Assembly (NCBI GenBank): GCA_000727475.1
Contig: KL647296.1
Span: forward strand, 742,888-806,887
Reading direction: 5' to 3'
From: Sarcocystis neurona
Taxonomy: Eukaryota; Apicomplexa; Conoidasida; Eucoccidiorida; Sarcocystidae
Length of the DNA stretch: 64,000 bases
Part shown: one piece after another, positions 11,614-24,721 of the stretch
Layout: each line of letters opens with the position of its first letter
Position numbering within the stretch: the stretch's first letter is position 1
The notes under the pieces: model-generated
The model's input: only the letters and a program-made list of their open reading frames with translations
The model's database searches: none
What the model was told of the DNA's origin: nothing
Position numbers and translations under genes: made by a program

Positions 11614-13560
11614 ACGTCTTGTGTTTGTATGCAGTTGTAGATTCTTCGCCGCTATCCTTTTCAAAGAGTGTGCCATATACACATCTATATACATATTTAA
11701 ATGTATACGTGTCTTTTGCTCGGACCTGAAATACACGTATATATACATACCTTTGTGGTAGTATAGAAGCGCATGGTGTGAGTGAGTGCGCATGCGTAGG
11801 AGGAGGGATAGGGGTATCAAGTGAATTTATCTTCGACGGTGCAAGCATGTGACACGCATATACGTGCGCTTTGGGTAAAGCGTCTACACGCATGCACGCG
11901 CCTTTTAGGTATATTCATCTGCACATAAGTGAGTGGTGGAATCTGGTCAGCGCTCTGCAGACATGCAGACGCCTATTGTAGGAGACGGGTCTCTAGAGGA
12001 GTCGTGTTTGCATGCGGTCGCGCGCACTGGCAGAGCTGCTGCGTGAAAGGATGGGCACTGAATTTCCTTCAGCTGCCTCCAGGGCCGTGGAGGCGGGGTA
12101 AATCCTCCCTCACTCGCATGCTTCGAATCTGTTTTAGAAGGCGCTCGACGTGCGTGTGGACAAATCCATTTTTCAACGTGTGTACGCGTATACGTATATT
12201 TGTGGGTGGAAGTATGCATACGAGTGGGTGTGCGTCTATATGTGTGTGGGTATAAATAAGAGTTCGTATGTGTGTGAGTACGTACGGTAGGTTGCGCGAA
12301 AGAATGCAAGGCGTGTGTACGTTGGGGTGGTCGCAGTGGTATATCTAGGAAGAGAATCCATCTGTAGAGGCAGGCAGACGCACAGGACTACCCGCAGATA
12401 CATAGCTCTGCATGTGTATCTGTGTATGAGTACGTAGCTCTATGTAAAAGCGCAACCCGCACTTTCGTTCACTCCCCTTGGAGAAACTTCACGTGGCCCC
12501 ATGTTGTGTGCGCCAGGGTGCATGCATATATATATATATATATATGCACCCTGGCACTTACATATGAATGCACACATATACATGTTTGTGTGTGCTCGTG
12601 TGCAGGCGCGGATGCATGCATCCGTTCTTCTCATGTGCGCGTGTACGCGTGAGGTGTGGAACTGCTTTGAGCGTTTCAACTGTGCGGGCACGTGTTTATA
12701 CAGCGTCTTCGGTACACAGACCGGAGGCAAGTTTGCCTCGTGCTGCTACCACGCGGCTAAGAAAGCTGCGTTTGTCTCTACTGCTCCCCCTCGCCGCAAA
12801 CAAAAAATTTCATCCGTATGTTAGAATGAACTGACAAAGCCGTGCGCTTGCGCGAGGCCGTGTCGCTTGCTCTCTCAGTGAGCATATACGTGCGTATATA
12901 TATGTATATACGTAGGTAGTACGCGTACGCAGGGGCTTGGAGCCCAGCCGCACTTGAGCGTCCCCACAGCTGTCTTCTGCTGCTGGTAGGGATACGCCTG
13001 TACGTGTACGTGGGTGGAAAGCCGCGCACACATCCGCGCACACATCTGCACTGTACAATATCTGTACACGTAAAGACACATCTGAATATGTGCATATATA
13101 TATATATGCGTCCCTGCCGGCATACACTAGTATTTACCCACGTGAAATGTATACAGCTGTATGTATGTTCGTCTACCCGTCTGGGCAGCTACAGTTCTGC
13201 AGCCGCAGCTTCTTGCCCTTCTCCACCATGTTGCTTTCCCTATGTCTCTTTCACTACTAGTTGAAAATTCCTCGCTAAGGACGAAATCCTTCCTGCCTAC
13301 TTTCTCTAAAGTTTTTTCGTCCTACAAATATGTATATATATATATATGTATGGCCTTGAAACTGCACACGTACACATGTGTATATATATATATCCTAGCA
13401 GCCATACGTTATTCCAGCACGAACAAACACGAAGCAAGGTCTGCTCTCTATTAATCCTCTGGTACAGCAGCGTGTGCACACGGCATAATAAGAAGGAGCT
13501 GCTGCTGTAGCATGTGAAAGTCACACCGCCCTCCGGCCGCAGAGGCACGGATGGGAAGCA
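11614..13560. other. Intergenic stretch downstream of the SWR1-type gene
   Basis: It contains short open frames of up to about 110 codons on both strands, none protein-like, GT/TA microsatellites near 12890-12915 and 13330-13395, and a strong hairpin (separate entry). It probably includes the 3' UTR of the SWR1-type gene. Confidence 0.5.
12512..12555. repeat. Perfect 12-bp-arm inverted repeat with (TA)n core
   Basis: The arms GCCAGGGTGCAT and ATGCACCCTGGC are exact reverse complements around a (TA)n/GCATA core, making one 44-bp hairpin or cruciform. GC-rich arms at the edge of a TA run are unlikely by simple slippage. Confidence 0.9.
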
Positions 13561-13591
13561 AAGTGAACGGATCTTACTGCGGCCCTTTGCC

Positions 13592-13838
13592 AGTGGAGAA
13601 GAATACCTGCTGCAGCAGCCAGAGAAAAGTCTCGCAAAAAACGTCAATTCTTAAAGCTTTCAGTACGGGTGAAACGTTGCCGCGCCCTGCTCCAGCAGCG
13701 GAACTTGTTGCAGCGTGCGTCTGCAGCAGCAAAGTCCTGTGCGAGCACGAGGGGTCGTTGCCAGCAGGAACAGGAACAGCGGCAACAGCAGATGCAGCAC
13801 ACCGCCGAGCCTGCCCTACAGCAGCATAAAATACAGTG
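13592..13838 (+). CDS. Candidate Gln/Arg-rich exon, gene unknown
   Basis: A plus-strand frame without stops runs from a TTGCCAG acceptor-like site to ACA|GTGAGG. It encodes a basic, Gln-rich peptide including REKSRKKRQFLKLSVRVKRC and QQEQEQRQQQMQ. The basic part is not explained by CAG repeats, which is why it is listed. No family is recognised and no partner exon is assigned. The opposite strand and another plus frame (ATG at 13551, 92 codons) are also open, so strand and frame are uncertain. Confidence 0.25.
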
Positions 13839-14880
13839 AGGGAGTCGCTGTTGCAGCAGCACACTTACACTGGTATATCCAGCAGCAGCTGCACGGGCGG
13901 GAAGCATTCGTACGCTGCACAGAACCCCAGCTGCATGCACCCTCCGCCTAGCTCAAGAAGCTTTCCCTGCTGCAGTAGCCAGTTGGGCACGTAGCTGCAC
14001 CGTGCCGCTGCAGACGCGCAGCGCACAATATCAAGTCAAGCTCTTTCCTTCGCGGTAGGTACGCCCGTGTCGAGACCAAAGGCTGCTGCAGGAAAACAGA
14101 TCTGCTGCAGCATGTTGCCGTGTCACACCGTGACCACGAACGAGTTGTCGCAGCACGCTTAGGAAGGTAAACGCCCTTCTGCCGCAGCAGGAGATACGCA
14201 TGTGATCCCGCATGCGACTGCAGCAGGCGGAAAATCCGCAATATACTGGCATGTACGCTATCACTTGCGATTCCAACAGTAAGTCGTACGCTAGCCACAG
14301 CCCTGTATGCAGTATCCAGCTGAAAGCGTATGCTTGGTAAACGCATGCTCCAGCACCACGATGCGTTATACAACGCAGAATACGGATCGATCTGCTCCTG
14401 GAACAACCCAGCATACACTACAGGTTTCACTAGTGCAACTCCAAGGCGTCATGCAGCAGCACGGCATGTACTTAGTCCGTCGCCTGCCGTAAAAGCCGCA
14501 GAAGCGCTCTTCAGGAAGAGGGCACTAACGGAGTACAGGGCTTATTGCGGCACGAGTGCTCCTCTAACGTTATATCGTAGTCACAGTCACTGGCAACATA
14601 CATAATGGAGAAACAGTTGCAGCTGCTGTGAGGCGTCGCCCGTTGAAGCGAGACTGGCAGCAGCGCTGCTTCTGCAGCACCAGCAATCTGAGAGCGAGCC
14701 TGCTGCCACATCGCTGGTGCTCCTGGTGCTAGCAGGCAGAATGTTAATCCTGCCACTGCTACTGCTGCTGCAGCTGCAGCGTGGCATCTGCTGCTGCCAC
14801 CATGAAAGTCCACTTCCTTCTATGGGCGGGTCCCTCATTTGCGATTCGCATTCGGTAGGCAATAGAGCAGGTCCTCCGTT
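13839..14880. other. Possible gene region, strand unresolved
   Basis: GC-richer sequence with scattered CAG triplets. A minus frame (13948-14430) and a plus frame (14330-14605, 91 codons) are both open and neither shows a domain. A near-ideal GCCACCATG context occurs at 14796-14804, followed by a short hydrophobic peptide (MKVHFLLWAGPSFAIRIR) and a GTAGGC, which could be a first exon. I cannot choose a model. Confidence 0.25.
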
Positions 14881-14899
14881 CGCGCACGTACGTTTGTAT

Positions 14900-15370
14900 G
14901 CACGTATGCGTATATATATATATGTAAATATGTATATATATACACAAAAATATATATATATATATATATGTGAATGTACGCATGTACGTATGTGTATGTG
15001 CACGTGTGTATGTATGTAATGTATGTATGTGAGTATATATGTGTCGGTGTATGTAACTATGTATGTGTCTGTGTATGTGAGTATGTCCGTATGTTGGTAC
15101 GTATCTATGTATGCGCGTGTGCGTGTATGTATGTGTGTATGTGTGTATGTATGTGTGTATGTATGGTATGTACGGTATGTATGTATGTGTGTATGTATAT
15201 GTATGTGTATATATATATATATGTATGTGCACGGGTATGTATGTAGGTATGCATGTATGTGTACGTATGTGTACGCATGTGTGCATTCACATATGCAGGG
15301 ACGTGTGTACGCACGTGCGTGTGTATGTGCATATGTGTGTATGTGTCTATGTATCTTTGTGTCTAAACAT
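14900..15370. repeat. GTAT/(TA)n microsatellite block
   Basis: About 470 bp of TATG, GTGT and (TA)n. All long Tyr/His/Thr or Cys/Val/Met frames here are shadows of the repeat. Confidence 0.85.
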
Positions 15371-16808
15371 GTACGTGTATACAAACCTACGGTGCAGATC
15401 GTTTGCTGCAACAGCAGTCGCATGCGGTGCCGCATTTTTCGCTGCAGTCACTAACGACGCTGATGTGCGGCAATAACTGCAGCACAAGCGTAGCCTCTTT
15501 CCAGTAAAAACGGTGCTGTCATCGTATTACAGCATAGAAAAAGTTCAAGCCACTGCAAGAACAGCAGCAGCCGTAATAGGTGACCAATGTGGTTGACAAC
15601 AGTAGCATCAGCAACAGTACGCCGGCTTCTCGCAGCGGCAGCAGCAGCAACAGTGGCGACAGGGCAGCACCTGCAGCAGCTGCAAACGGACCCCGCCACC
15701 ATCCAGTGGAGGTGCAGCAGCAACACAGAGCGCCGCAGTCAAAACAGCAAGCGCAGCACATTCGCACCAACATATACGCAGCACGGCAACAGACACCGAC
15801 ACGCATACTGATACATACGCCTGTACAACAGAAGACAATTCCATCCATATTTCCATCAAACAAGCAGACAAAAATACGTACAGATTCATTTTAAACAACT
15901 ACGTACGTACTTGTGCATATATATATATATGCATCCTAGGTGCACATACATTTGTGCCAATTTAGACGCATGCGCGACTTGTTATAAGGCAGCAACGCTG
16001 TATATATAGGACGGCGAAGTATCTTCCTCTCGAGGTAAAGCAACGTCAGTTTCACTCCGCTAGGAGCGTGAGGGAAAAGTAAAGTCCCATCCTCATGTGA
16101 AAGTGTGTTGGTCGAGCTAGCTACTCCTGCTACGCGCTCTCCTCCTCGCCTTGCTCTTTTCGAATTCAGCAGTAACGAGGCTGCTGCTGCTACCACTGCG
16201 CTACTGAGACTGCTGCTCCTGTTCTGCCCTTCCAGCTCGTTCTGCTGTGCTGCTCTACTGCTGTCTCGTGTGCCTGTTGCTGCAGCAGCTACACCTACTC
16301 CTGCTGCTGCCGTCGCATTTTTGTTGCGACTGTTGCTACTTTTACCGTTACTCCTCCTGCTCGTTTCACTACTGCTGCTGCTGCTCCTCCTCTTCCTCCC
16401 CCTCTTGCAGTCGCTGCCGTAGTGGGCCACGGTGCCTTGTTGCTCCTGGAGCTGAACCTGCTGGCGACACTCGCTCTGCGGCCCTGAGTAATTTTGCCAT
16501 TTCTGTTGCTACCACTACTCCTAGCCCTTTTGCTGTTCCTGCCAGCAACGCATCTGCCCGCATTGCTCTTTCCTCTAATACTGAAGAGCCGTTGATCCTG
16601 CTGCTGCCGCTGCTGCTGCTGTTGACGTCCCTCCTGCTGCCACCGCGCTTGCTCTTCTTCTTGTTGCTGCTGGTGCTGCTCCTGCTCCTGCTGCTGCAAG
16701 TGCTGTTGCATTTGGTGCCCCTCCTGCTGCTACTGCGGTTGCCCTTGTGGCAGCAGCTGCTGCTGTTCCTGGTGCTGCTATCACTGCTGCTGCTGTTGCC
16801 TGGGCTCT
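15371..16808. other. CAG/CTG-rich stretch downstream of UBC12
   Basis: The plus strand carries CAG to about 15,770 and CTG/CTC from about 16,180 to 16,800. The latter part lies just past the UBC12 stop codon and is likely its 3' UTR. No protein-like exon was found; long Leu-rich (plus) and Gln/Arg-rich (minus) frames follow the triplet repeat. Confidence 0.5.
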
Positions 16809-19800
16809 TTATCGTCTGGCCGCATAGAGCAGGCGGCGGGAGTGATGTTCAAACGCAAGGGGATTTTCTCGCAGCAAATCCGCTGCTTCTTCGTTCAGCG
16901 GGTCGTTGGGGTTCGGTTCCTGCCAGAGAAAAAACGGCTCAACAAACATTTCTAGGGACTCCTCTACGCTGAAACGGCAAGCTACGCAGCAGCAGCTGCT
17001 GCTGCATAAGCCCCAAAACAGCGACAGGAAGAGCAAAAAACAACGACGGGACAGTTGCCCGAACAGCAGCAGCAGCACCACCGTCGGTAGCACAGAACAG
17101 CACCCCGGCAACAAAAACAAACCGAGCAGCGAGAGAAGCCGCAACGGCCAAGGAAAGCAGCAGCAGGAAGGCGCAGCGTTGTGAGGAGCAATCAGCAGTA
17201 CGCGCACAAGATCCACCGCTGCAGCAGCAGCAGCAGGGACCACACCGGGCCAGCGGAAAAGGACGCAGATGGGAATGTAGCCGCCGCAAACGGAAAGCAG
17301 CAGGAGCGGCACACAAAGCAACGGCAGGAGAAGAACGGACGTAGCTGCTGCAGGAGCAGCAGCAAATGCCTCCTGCAGCGCCGCAGCCCGAGTCAAAACA
17401 GCAGCAGCAAGGACGGTGAGGAACAACAGACGCAGCGGACATTGCTGCCGTAAGTCAGAAGCCGCCAGCAGACAACCGCTGCAGCAGCAAACGTGAAAAG
17501 CAGAGAGGAAAGCGACCCAGCACGAGAGGACGGAGAAAGGACGAAGGGAACGAAGAAGAAGAAGAAGGAGGGGGAAATGTGTAAAGCGGAAACAATGTAC
17601 AACAGCTGCTGCAGCAGAGAGTCTACGACAGTTTAAAAAGCCACAGCAGCAGGACGGACGGAGAAATAGCAGCAGCGTCGACAAGCTGACAACGGCACCA
17701 GCACACTCATTTCTCTGCAACTACAAGAACCAAGTTGAACACATCCTTTAATGAGGACACGCGTCCACACACACAAAAACGCAGACACACATACATACAG
17801 AGCCACGCATATATATATATATATATATATATACGTAGAAAGAGACGTATACGTATATGTACATATGCGTCGCTCAGAGCGAGAGAAAGAGATGCAGGTG
17901 CATATACACAGAGAGACACAGAAAGAAAGACATGCATATACATATATATATATGTACGTATACAGACGGAGGGGGAGACGCATAGCATACACGTATAGGG
18001 AGAAGGAAGGGGAGAGAAAAAGATATATATATAAATAAATTTACGGAGCCGCGCGGATGTACGTATGTAGAGACGCATGGATTCCCGCAGAAGAGTTTTT
18101 GACGCAGAACCGACAACGCAGGGGAACGTCTCCGGTAGCAGCAGCGGAGGAGAGTGAGACGGGAAGGGGCGGGACACGTCGACGAGAAGAAGAGGAGATG
18201 AATAGGAAGATGAAAGAAGCACCTTACCAAGAAGAGATGGACAAGGCCGTAGACAACTGCAGAAATTGAAAGAACCGGCTTCCAGTCCTCCCTCAAAATA
18301 TTTAAGCAAACATTTCCCTGGGCGTCAATATTCGGGTGGAAAATCTGCATGCGCAGGCGCGCGTGTGCCAAGTGTGGAAAACGAAGAAGCAGCAGCAACA
18401 GCAGCAGCGCACAGATTACCACGTACCCCACGAAAATTTATGCACCTACAAAACGGCAATATTCATATGGAGACGTACGTGCCGTATACGCACACATATA
18501 CATAATATATATATGGATGAGTACATATATACACGTATGTAGGCACAAAGGTGTATACACGCACTTACGGAACCACTTTACTTCCACTAGATGTAAGCGG
18601 TGTATATGTACACATTTACACATATATATATGTATGCACGAATAGATAGATACACATATATAGAAACCACCACACTTATATCTAGATCTAAGTGGTGCAC
18701 ATGTATACGTATGAACACACATATACATATATACAGAAACCACCATATTTACACCTATATGTAAGTGGTGTATATGTACATATATATATACATGTATGTA
18801 GACGTATGAGTACATATGTACACATATATAGGAGCCACCGTACGTACATGTAGACGTAAGTGGTGTATGTGTACACCACAATATATATATTATATATATA
18901 ATGAATAGATATGCACACATAGATAGATAGGAGGGTAAAAGCGAAAATCACCTGTGTGCGTTTTATGTATAGAGGATTGTTTCCAGAGGAAGAAGCAACG
19001 AAACAAAGAAAACTTGATATGAACAATTTCCTCTATGTATATGTATGTACACATACCCACATATATATATGTATAAAAGGCGCCGTTTTTACGTGTGTAT
19101 AGGCACAAGAGGTAATAATACGCAAGAAAAGAGGAAGAAGTAGATGCTCGTCGCTCTGTCTGTGTGTGGACATACGAAGAGTAACACGCAGACAACGCAA
19201 TTTCTCGGGGACTCGCTGCGTATCGTCAGCGGTCGTGCGCTTGTGCCACATGTGTCCCAAAATAGCTGCGGCAAATTTTCATAAAAGGAAGAATGTCAGT
19301 TCCTCGTAGCACTCCTTTGCGTCCACCTAACCGAGGAAAAAGTCTCACACGCTCGGGAGCAGAAGTGGAAATACACATTCATATGCCCGTACACACACAC
19401 ACGCATATCATATCATCACACACGCCTAGATACACCCGCACATACAAATATCTGTATATATACTTGCATATATGCACCTATACATATACATGTATATATG
19501 TGTATATCGGGGGAGATGTATATTTGTGTGGGCAAGTGATTTCTTCGTCGCCACATACCACACATGTAGACATATGTGTCTATACGTATATATACAAATG
19601 CATAAATTAGCTCACATATATATATATATATATGTATGGAGTTGTCTATTGATATGTGCGAGTGATTTCTTCGTGGCTACTTAGCAAGTGTGTACGTCTA
19701 TTAGCAAATGCGAAAATGCTCGTGCCTTGGATTCAAGCACACGCCCACGTACGGATGTTCCTCAATTCATACGGAGAGTCGAAGAAGGCGTGCAACGCCT

Positions 19801-20991
19801 TACTGCCAGCAGCAACAACAGCGGCAACGCCGGCAGCAGCAACGCAGCAGCAGCAGGAGTGCAGTAGTAGCAGCAGCAAGAAGAACAAGAACGGCAGCAA
19901 CAGAGCTGATGCGGGCGCAGTCGCGGCACTGCGCGTCAGGCCGTTGGTTGCATGAACGACGAATCTGCACTTTTTTTTTGAGCCGCTTGGGAGGAGCGTC
20001 GTCGCAGTGTTCGCAGACGCACCGGGTCAAGACACTTGACCTTGGGAGGGTCATGTGGGTAGGTCGGCGGGACGCAGATAGAAAAGGAGAAGCAGCCACC
20101 CCTCCAGTAGCCTTCGTCAGGTCGTACTCGCAGCTGCATATTCATCAAGCTACTGCTGCTGCTGCTGCTTCCCAAAGCCGCTGTGTCTGCTCCTGCTGCT
20201 GCCTCCGCATGACTGCCCCCGCTGCTGCAGTCCCTCGCGTCTTCTCCTTCTTCGTCCTGCTCCTCCTCTCCCAGCCACGGCAGCCACTGCGAAAATCTGC
20301 TGCTGCTGCTGCTAGTTGCTGGCCCCCCGCGCCGCTGCTGCTGTCGCTGATACTCGCCTCCCCCCCCGCTGCTGCCGCGGTGCGCACCTCCCCTCCCACC
20401 TGACGCTGCTGCTCCTCCACGTCCTCTCCGACGTCCTCCCACTCCTCCTTCTCCTCTTCCGCCTGCAGCAGCTCCAGCGCCAACAGACGGGCTTGCACCA
20501 GTAGCGGCAGAGCCGAATGTCAAGTGGCACTGCGCTGGCAAATCTAGATCCTCTAACTCCTTTTGCAGCCGCAGCTCGCCAGGAAGCAAACGCCTGCTGC
20601 GTTCCCCCCCCTGACGATGCTGCGGAGGAAAAGACGAAGCAGTAAAAGAAGAAGACACTGGTACTACTGGCGACACAGCGGTAGCAGCGGCAGCTGCCGG
20701 CTGCGCTTCTGCTCTTGATGCTGAAGAAGAAAACGAGTCGCTTGCTGCAGCAGACGCATTGCAGCAGGTGCTGCTGCTGCTTCCTGTGTCTGCTGCATCC
20801 CCCCCCTCGGGCACCTGTTCCTGCTGCTGCTGCTTCTGCTGCTCTTGTTCAGCACGGCCGGGCGCTGCAGTACTGGAACAGGAAACACCACCAGCAGCAG
20901 AAGCGGGGACACACGAAGAAGACGCAGAAGAGGAAGAAGAGGACGGCGGAGAAATTTTCCCCCTCCGAGCGGAGGCGTAGAGCTTCAGCAT
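16809..20991 (-). CDS. UBC12: NEDD8-conjugating enzyme E2 UBC12 (UBE2M) with large insertion
   Basis: UBC12 takes NEDD8 from the UBA3-APPBP1 E1 and charges cullins. Three exons join in phase 0: 20991-20023 (323 codons), 18344-18228 (39 codons, GTAAGG donor) and 16919-16809 (36 codons plus TAA), giving 398 residues against about 183 in human UBE2M. Residues 1-12 ([12 protein letters not shown]) resemble the N-terminal E1-docking peptide of UBC12. The E2 fold starts near residue 139 ([14 protein letters not shown]). After LTFGS there is a roughly 120-residue Gly/Ser/Glu-rich insertion (about 161-281), then [14 protein letters not shown] and [14 protein letters not shown]. Exon 2 has the HPN motif and active-site Cys336 in [16 protein letters not shown]. 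Exon 3 begins [16 protein letters not shown]. The protein stops about 14 residues before the usual C-terminus. Residues 13-138 are also low-complexity, with Ser runs from CAG codons. The in-phase splices and matching spacing make the family call firm. Confidence 0.93.
17215..17665. repeat. CAG tract (sense CTG) in UBC12 intron 2
   Basis: The plus strand is rich in GCAGCAG, so the UBC12 sense strand reads CTG/TTG in the 3' part of intron 2 (18227-16920). The tract thins towards the TTTTTTCTCTGGCAG acceptor of exon 3. Open frames of up to about 300 codons here are artefacts of the repeat. Confidence 0.7.
18565..18876. repeat. Four tandem hairpin-forming units in UBC12 intron 1
   Basis: Units at about 18569-18605, 18664-18700, 18736-18775 and 18832-18875 each contain an inverted repeat, a CCAC…CTT arm facing AAGTGGTG, best seen as ACCACCACACTTATA…TCTAAGTGGTG in the second unit. 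Spacers are (TA)n and TACA runs. Period is about 72-97 bp. The arms, rather than the spacer, are the conserved part. Confidence 0.8.
19510..19690. repeat. Two-copy direct repeat containing gtgatttcttcgt
   Basis: Two similar blocks, each with AGTGATTTCTTCGT (about 19536 and 19661), are about 125 bp apart and follow GTATATAT runs. The block lies in UBC12 intron 1 and has no coding meaning. Confidence 0.6.
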
Positions 20992-23900
20992 GGCTGCGAC
21001 AGATAGTAACGACACTGCAGTACAAAACGCAGAGGCGCCGCCTACGCGGAAAACTCACACACGGTCGGATGTGTGGGTGTTTGCAGACGCGTAGTTACTC
21101 ACATACATAGGCCTACAAACGAATATTTGTAAACGTACGTGTACCCATCTACACACGTGCACGCTCACGCATAATACATAGCACGTGTCGAAAAAGTGGA
21201 AGTTCATCTGTGAAAATTCATCTGCGTGCCGCAGATGTTAGAACGACTAGGAAATCATCTGCGTACGCGTGCATAGAACCTGATGAATCTGCATATACGT
21301 ACGTGGTTGTGTATCCGATGGTGGACACACGTGAATGTCTAAATTCAAAAGATCTACAGTACACGCTTTGCTATGCATCTTCTTTAGCCAGACGCAAGTG
21401 CGGGTCAACAATATATATATATATGTGTACACTTATATACGTACATTGGTATGTATGGAAAGCCGAGAGATGCACATCAGCAGACTTCCCTGTGGCAAAG
21501 CCACCGCTCTAGAAAAGTGTAACACGAGCTTCACACAAGGCCGAAACAGTTCAAGACCAATCTTTTCAAAGTGCCTTCTCTAATATATATATATATATAT
21601 GTATTTATATGTATGGATACAGTAAGGGATCCACAGCAGTCACACGGATACCTGAAGGTAGATACGTGTCCGTGGCAGATTGACAGGTAGACAGCTAGTC
21701 ACACGTAGCACCTGAACTGCCTGGTGAGGAGTCACCCGGGGGGTGACTGACCGACATTGTGTCTCATCGTTGTCTTTGGTTACAGAGATAACTCGACGCT
21801 TCAATTGCGTACATGAGTGGTGTATTATACTGCCGTTCCAATATACATTTATGTATACACACATACGGTAATAGGCACGTACCGGTGTGCGCCGCTGATC
21901 TATTCTGTATAGTGTGTGTCTCCTAGACACGTTTGACGTTTTCTGCTGCCGCCTTAGAGGAGCAGGCGCATGCCCTGATGCTTACGGCTACTTGGACAAA
22001 AAGACACGCATGCATAGTTGGTGAGACAGTCATCTCTTTACCCGCAGTACGGATATCTGAAATTAAGGAAACGACGAGGACAATCGTCGCGTGCGTACGC
22101 CGACATAGGCAGCTACAGCGAAGAAAGGATATCAGGAACAGCCAAATACATGGACGAAGAAAAATTTTACATGCATTCAAGCGTGAACCCCTTATTACAA
22201 AGTGCGCATGCATGCATCTATGGATAGGGACTGTAGAAAAGTGATGGAATGTGCATACCTAGGCATATGCAGAGACGTGCGTGGGTGGTTGATACATGAA
22301 TGGTGCGTTGAACTCTTCGACGAAGGAAATGAAAGAGGCACGGCGGTGTCATGACACTGCGGCGTGGCTGCGCCGTTGTCTTGGGACAGAGGCAGAAAGG
22401 CGGAAGACGTAAAAAAACGGGAGGACAAATGGAGAAATTTGGGCACGACTTACTTCACAATGAGTGAGACTATTAAGAAAACTCCTCTACACGTTTTCAT
22501 CGAGACAGGCATGTAACAAAAGTTAAAAAGGGAGAAACATGCACGCTAGCGCGTGTCAGTGCGGTAGACAGCCGTGTCGGAGGAGGACGTAGAGCCGTAA
22601 GAAATAGTATCAAAGGCCACTCTAATGAAAAAAATAAACAAGTTCAAATGGGTGATTGCAACGACTGAGCGGTGAGACATTCCATGCGTGACATTCGAAG
22701 ACCAACATGCATATGTATGCCCTTATTGACTCAACGACAAGGAAACGGGCCGAAAAAGAAAGGAGAAGACGAAAAAAACCGAGATAATTAGTCTTTGTCT
22801 ACTGTTTCAAATAAATACTTGAAACATGCACTAACTACGTGGCATGCATGGCTACGGGCGAAGAAAAACTGACATAAGTGCTCACGATAATACGCAAACA
22901 GAAAAACTCAACGGTGACGAAAGGACTAGCGCAACCTCTCCGTGCCGTACCTACTCACGCGTCGATTAAAAAGAGGATCTGTCTGCGGGACGCACATTGA
23001 GCGACAAAGAGAGGAAGGTGCGTTTTGTACCGGTATGCAGGCGAGAGCCGCTACAGTCAACGTGGTACAGCGACCGTCGACGCTGGCATAACCAGTTACT
23101 TCCGTGCGTGCGCAGTACGCTCAACTGCGACACGTGCACGCATATATATATATACATATATATATGTATATATAATATGCATGCTTCGATAGACATTCAG
23201 TGTGACTTTGTGTAGACAGAGAGACAAATAGAACCATAATATATATATATATATTATATATGTATGTATGTATGTAGACAGGTAGAACAGATATATACAC
23301 ACAAAGACGTCATGTATGGACGACATAAGACTGCGTTACATATATACATGTATAAGTGCATGTGTGTGCATTAGATTCACCGCATACATCTGTGGCATAG
23401 AGAGCAGCGTGTATAGGTGCTCAGAGGTAAGTGTATAGTGTAGCCTTTCATTGAGGCTTCCGTGCCCCTGGCACCGCATAATTACGTGTGGTGAGACACA
23501 GAGGCATACGTGTGCGAAAATACATTTTGTACTTTTTAATTCAAGTGTGTACGTGAGTACGAAGCAAATGGGCATGAGCCAGCAAGAACGTGACGGATCA
23601 GCAGGCGTCGCACAGCGATGAGAAGAAGCAGCTGCAGACGCACATCTAATAGCAAATCTCCTCACTCTGCAGGAGTGCCACAGCCACAGCTGCTTCTGCA
23701 GTACCCTGCGTCCACTGACAGGATACCACGAAGGCGTACTCTTTTTCGAACGGGTACAGAAAGGTTCATGTAGCGGACACGTACTAGACGTACTGTTCCT
23801 CCACATCTGTCCATCAATAAGTAGACAACAGAATATCTTCGTACAGAGACAGATACGTAGATACGTAGATCCGAGTGGACTCATTAGTTGGTTGAGACAC

Positions 23901-24721
23901 CTACGTCTTGCATACGTTGTTATGTTCTACGACCATGGAGCTTTCTTCGAAAAGCTGTATGAGAGAGACCAGTTCGATCTACCCGTCTACTGAAATCCTG
24001 TCAAATGCACAAAGAGGCCATACGCCTTCTGTCCACGCGACTAATATTCGGTTCAATTTCTCAACACATGTGCAATAGAGCCATTGGCTCTTCTACCAGC
24101 CCGCTGTTCTGCTGCCTTCGGTCGGCTTATTCCAAACATATACTGTGCAGACCTTCGACATTTACAAGTGATACATGTGTTGTCCACTAAGTACTCCAGT
24201 CTATTGATGAAGTGAATATATGTATATTTGTTGTTCAACTTCATCTGCAGTTATCAAAGTTGCTTAATGTACGCGAACTACGCGAATATACTATCTCTAC
24301 ATCTATGGGGTAAAGCTATTTAGAGAGGCCTGGAGAGCCTATCTGTATCTCTTCGAATATTTTCACTCCGGAAAGTCCCGTGCATTCGACACGATTGTAC
24401 CCACCTTTGCATATTAACCTAAGTCCCCTCCCTCTCTATCTACAGTATTGGAATAGGAAGAGAGACAGGTGAACCCTGAAGTCGACTTACTTCCACTTCT
24501 GTGCTGTGCGCGTTGACGAGTGTTGCATGTATCCACGGCCTCCACAAAGTGAAGGTTAATATATGCGTTTATTCTTTGTATGTGTGGAACGAGGATCCGT
24601 ATCGTAAGTGAGCATATCTACGCTGCAGTGGTATTCTTTGACTGGGAACAGTATGTCATGCTTCCTGCGTAGGAGATGGTGAACACTGGAATAATAGTCG
24701 ACATCCGTTATTATTCGTACA

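Noticed and set aside
11314..11820. Minus-strand ORF opposite the SWR1 acidic tail
   Set aside because: It is a shadow of GAA/GAC-rich coding sequence; the plus frame joins in phase with upstream exons and ends in a KKKRRL tail.
16809..17720. 303-codon minus frame read as a single protein
   Set aside because: Only the last 36 codons are coding (UBC12 exon 3). The rest is intron with CTG repeats and is separated by a CTCTGGCAG acceptor.
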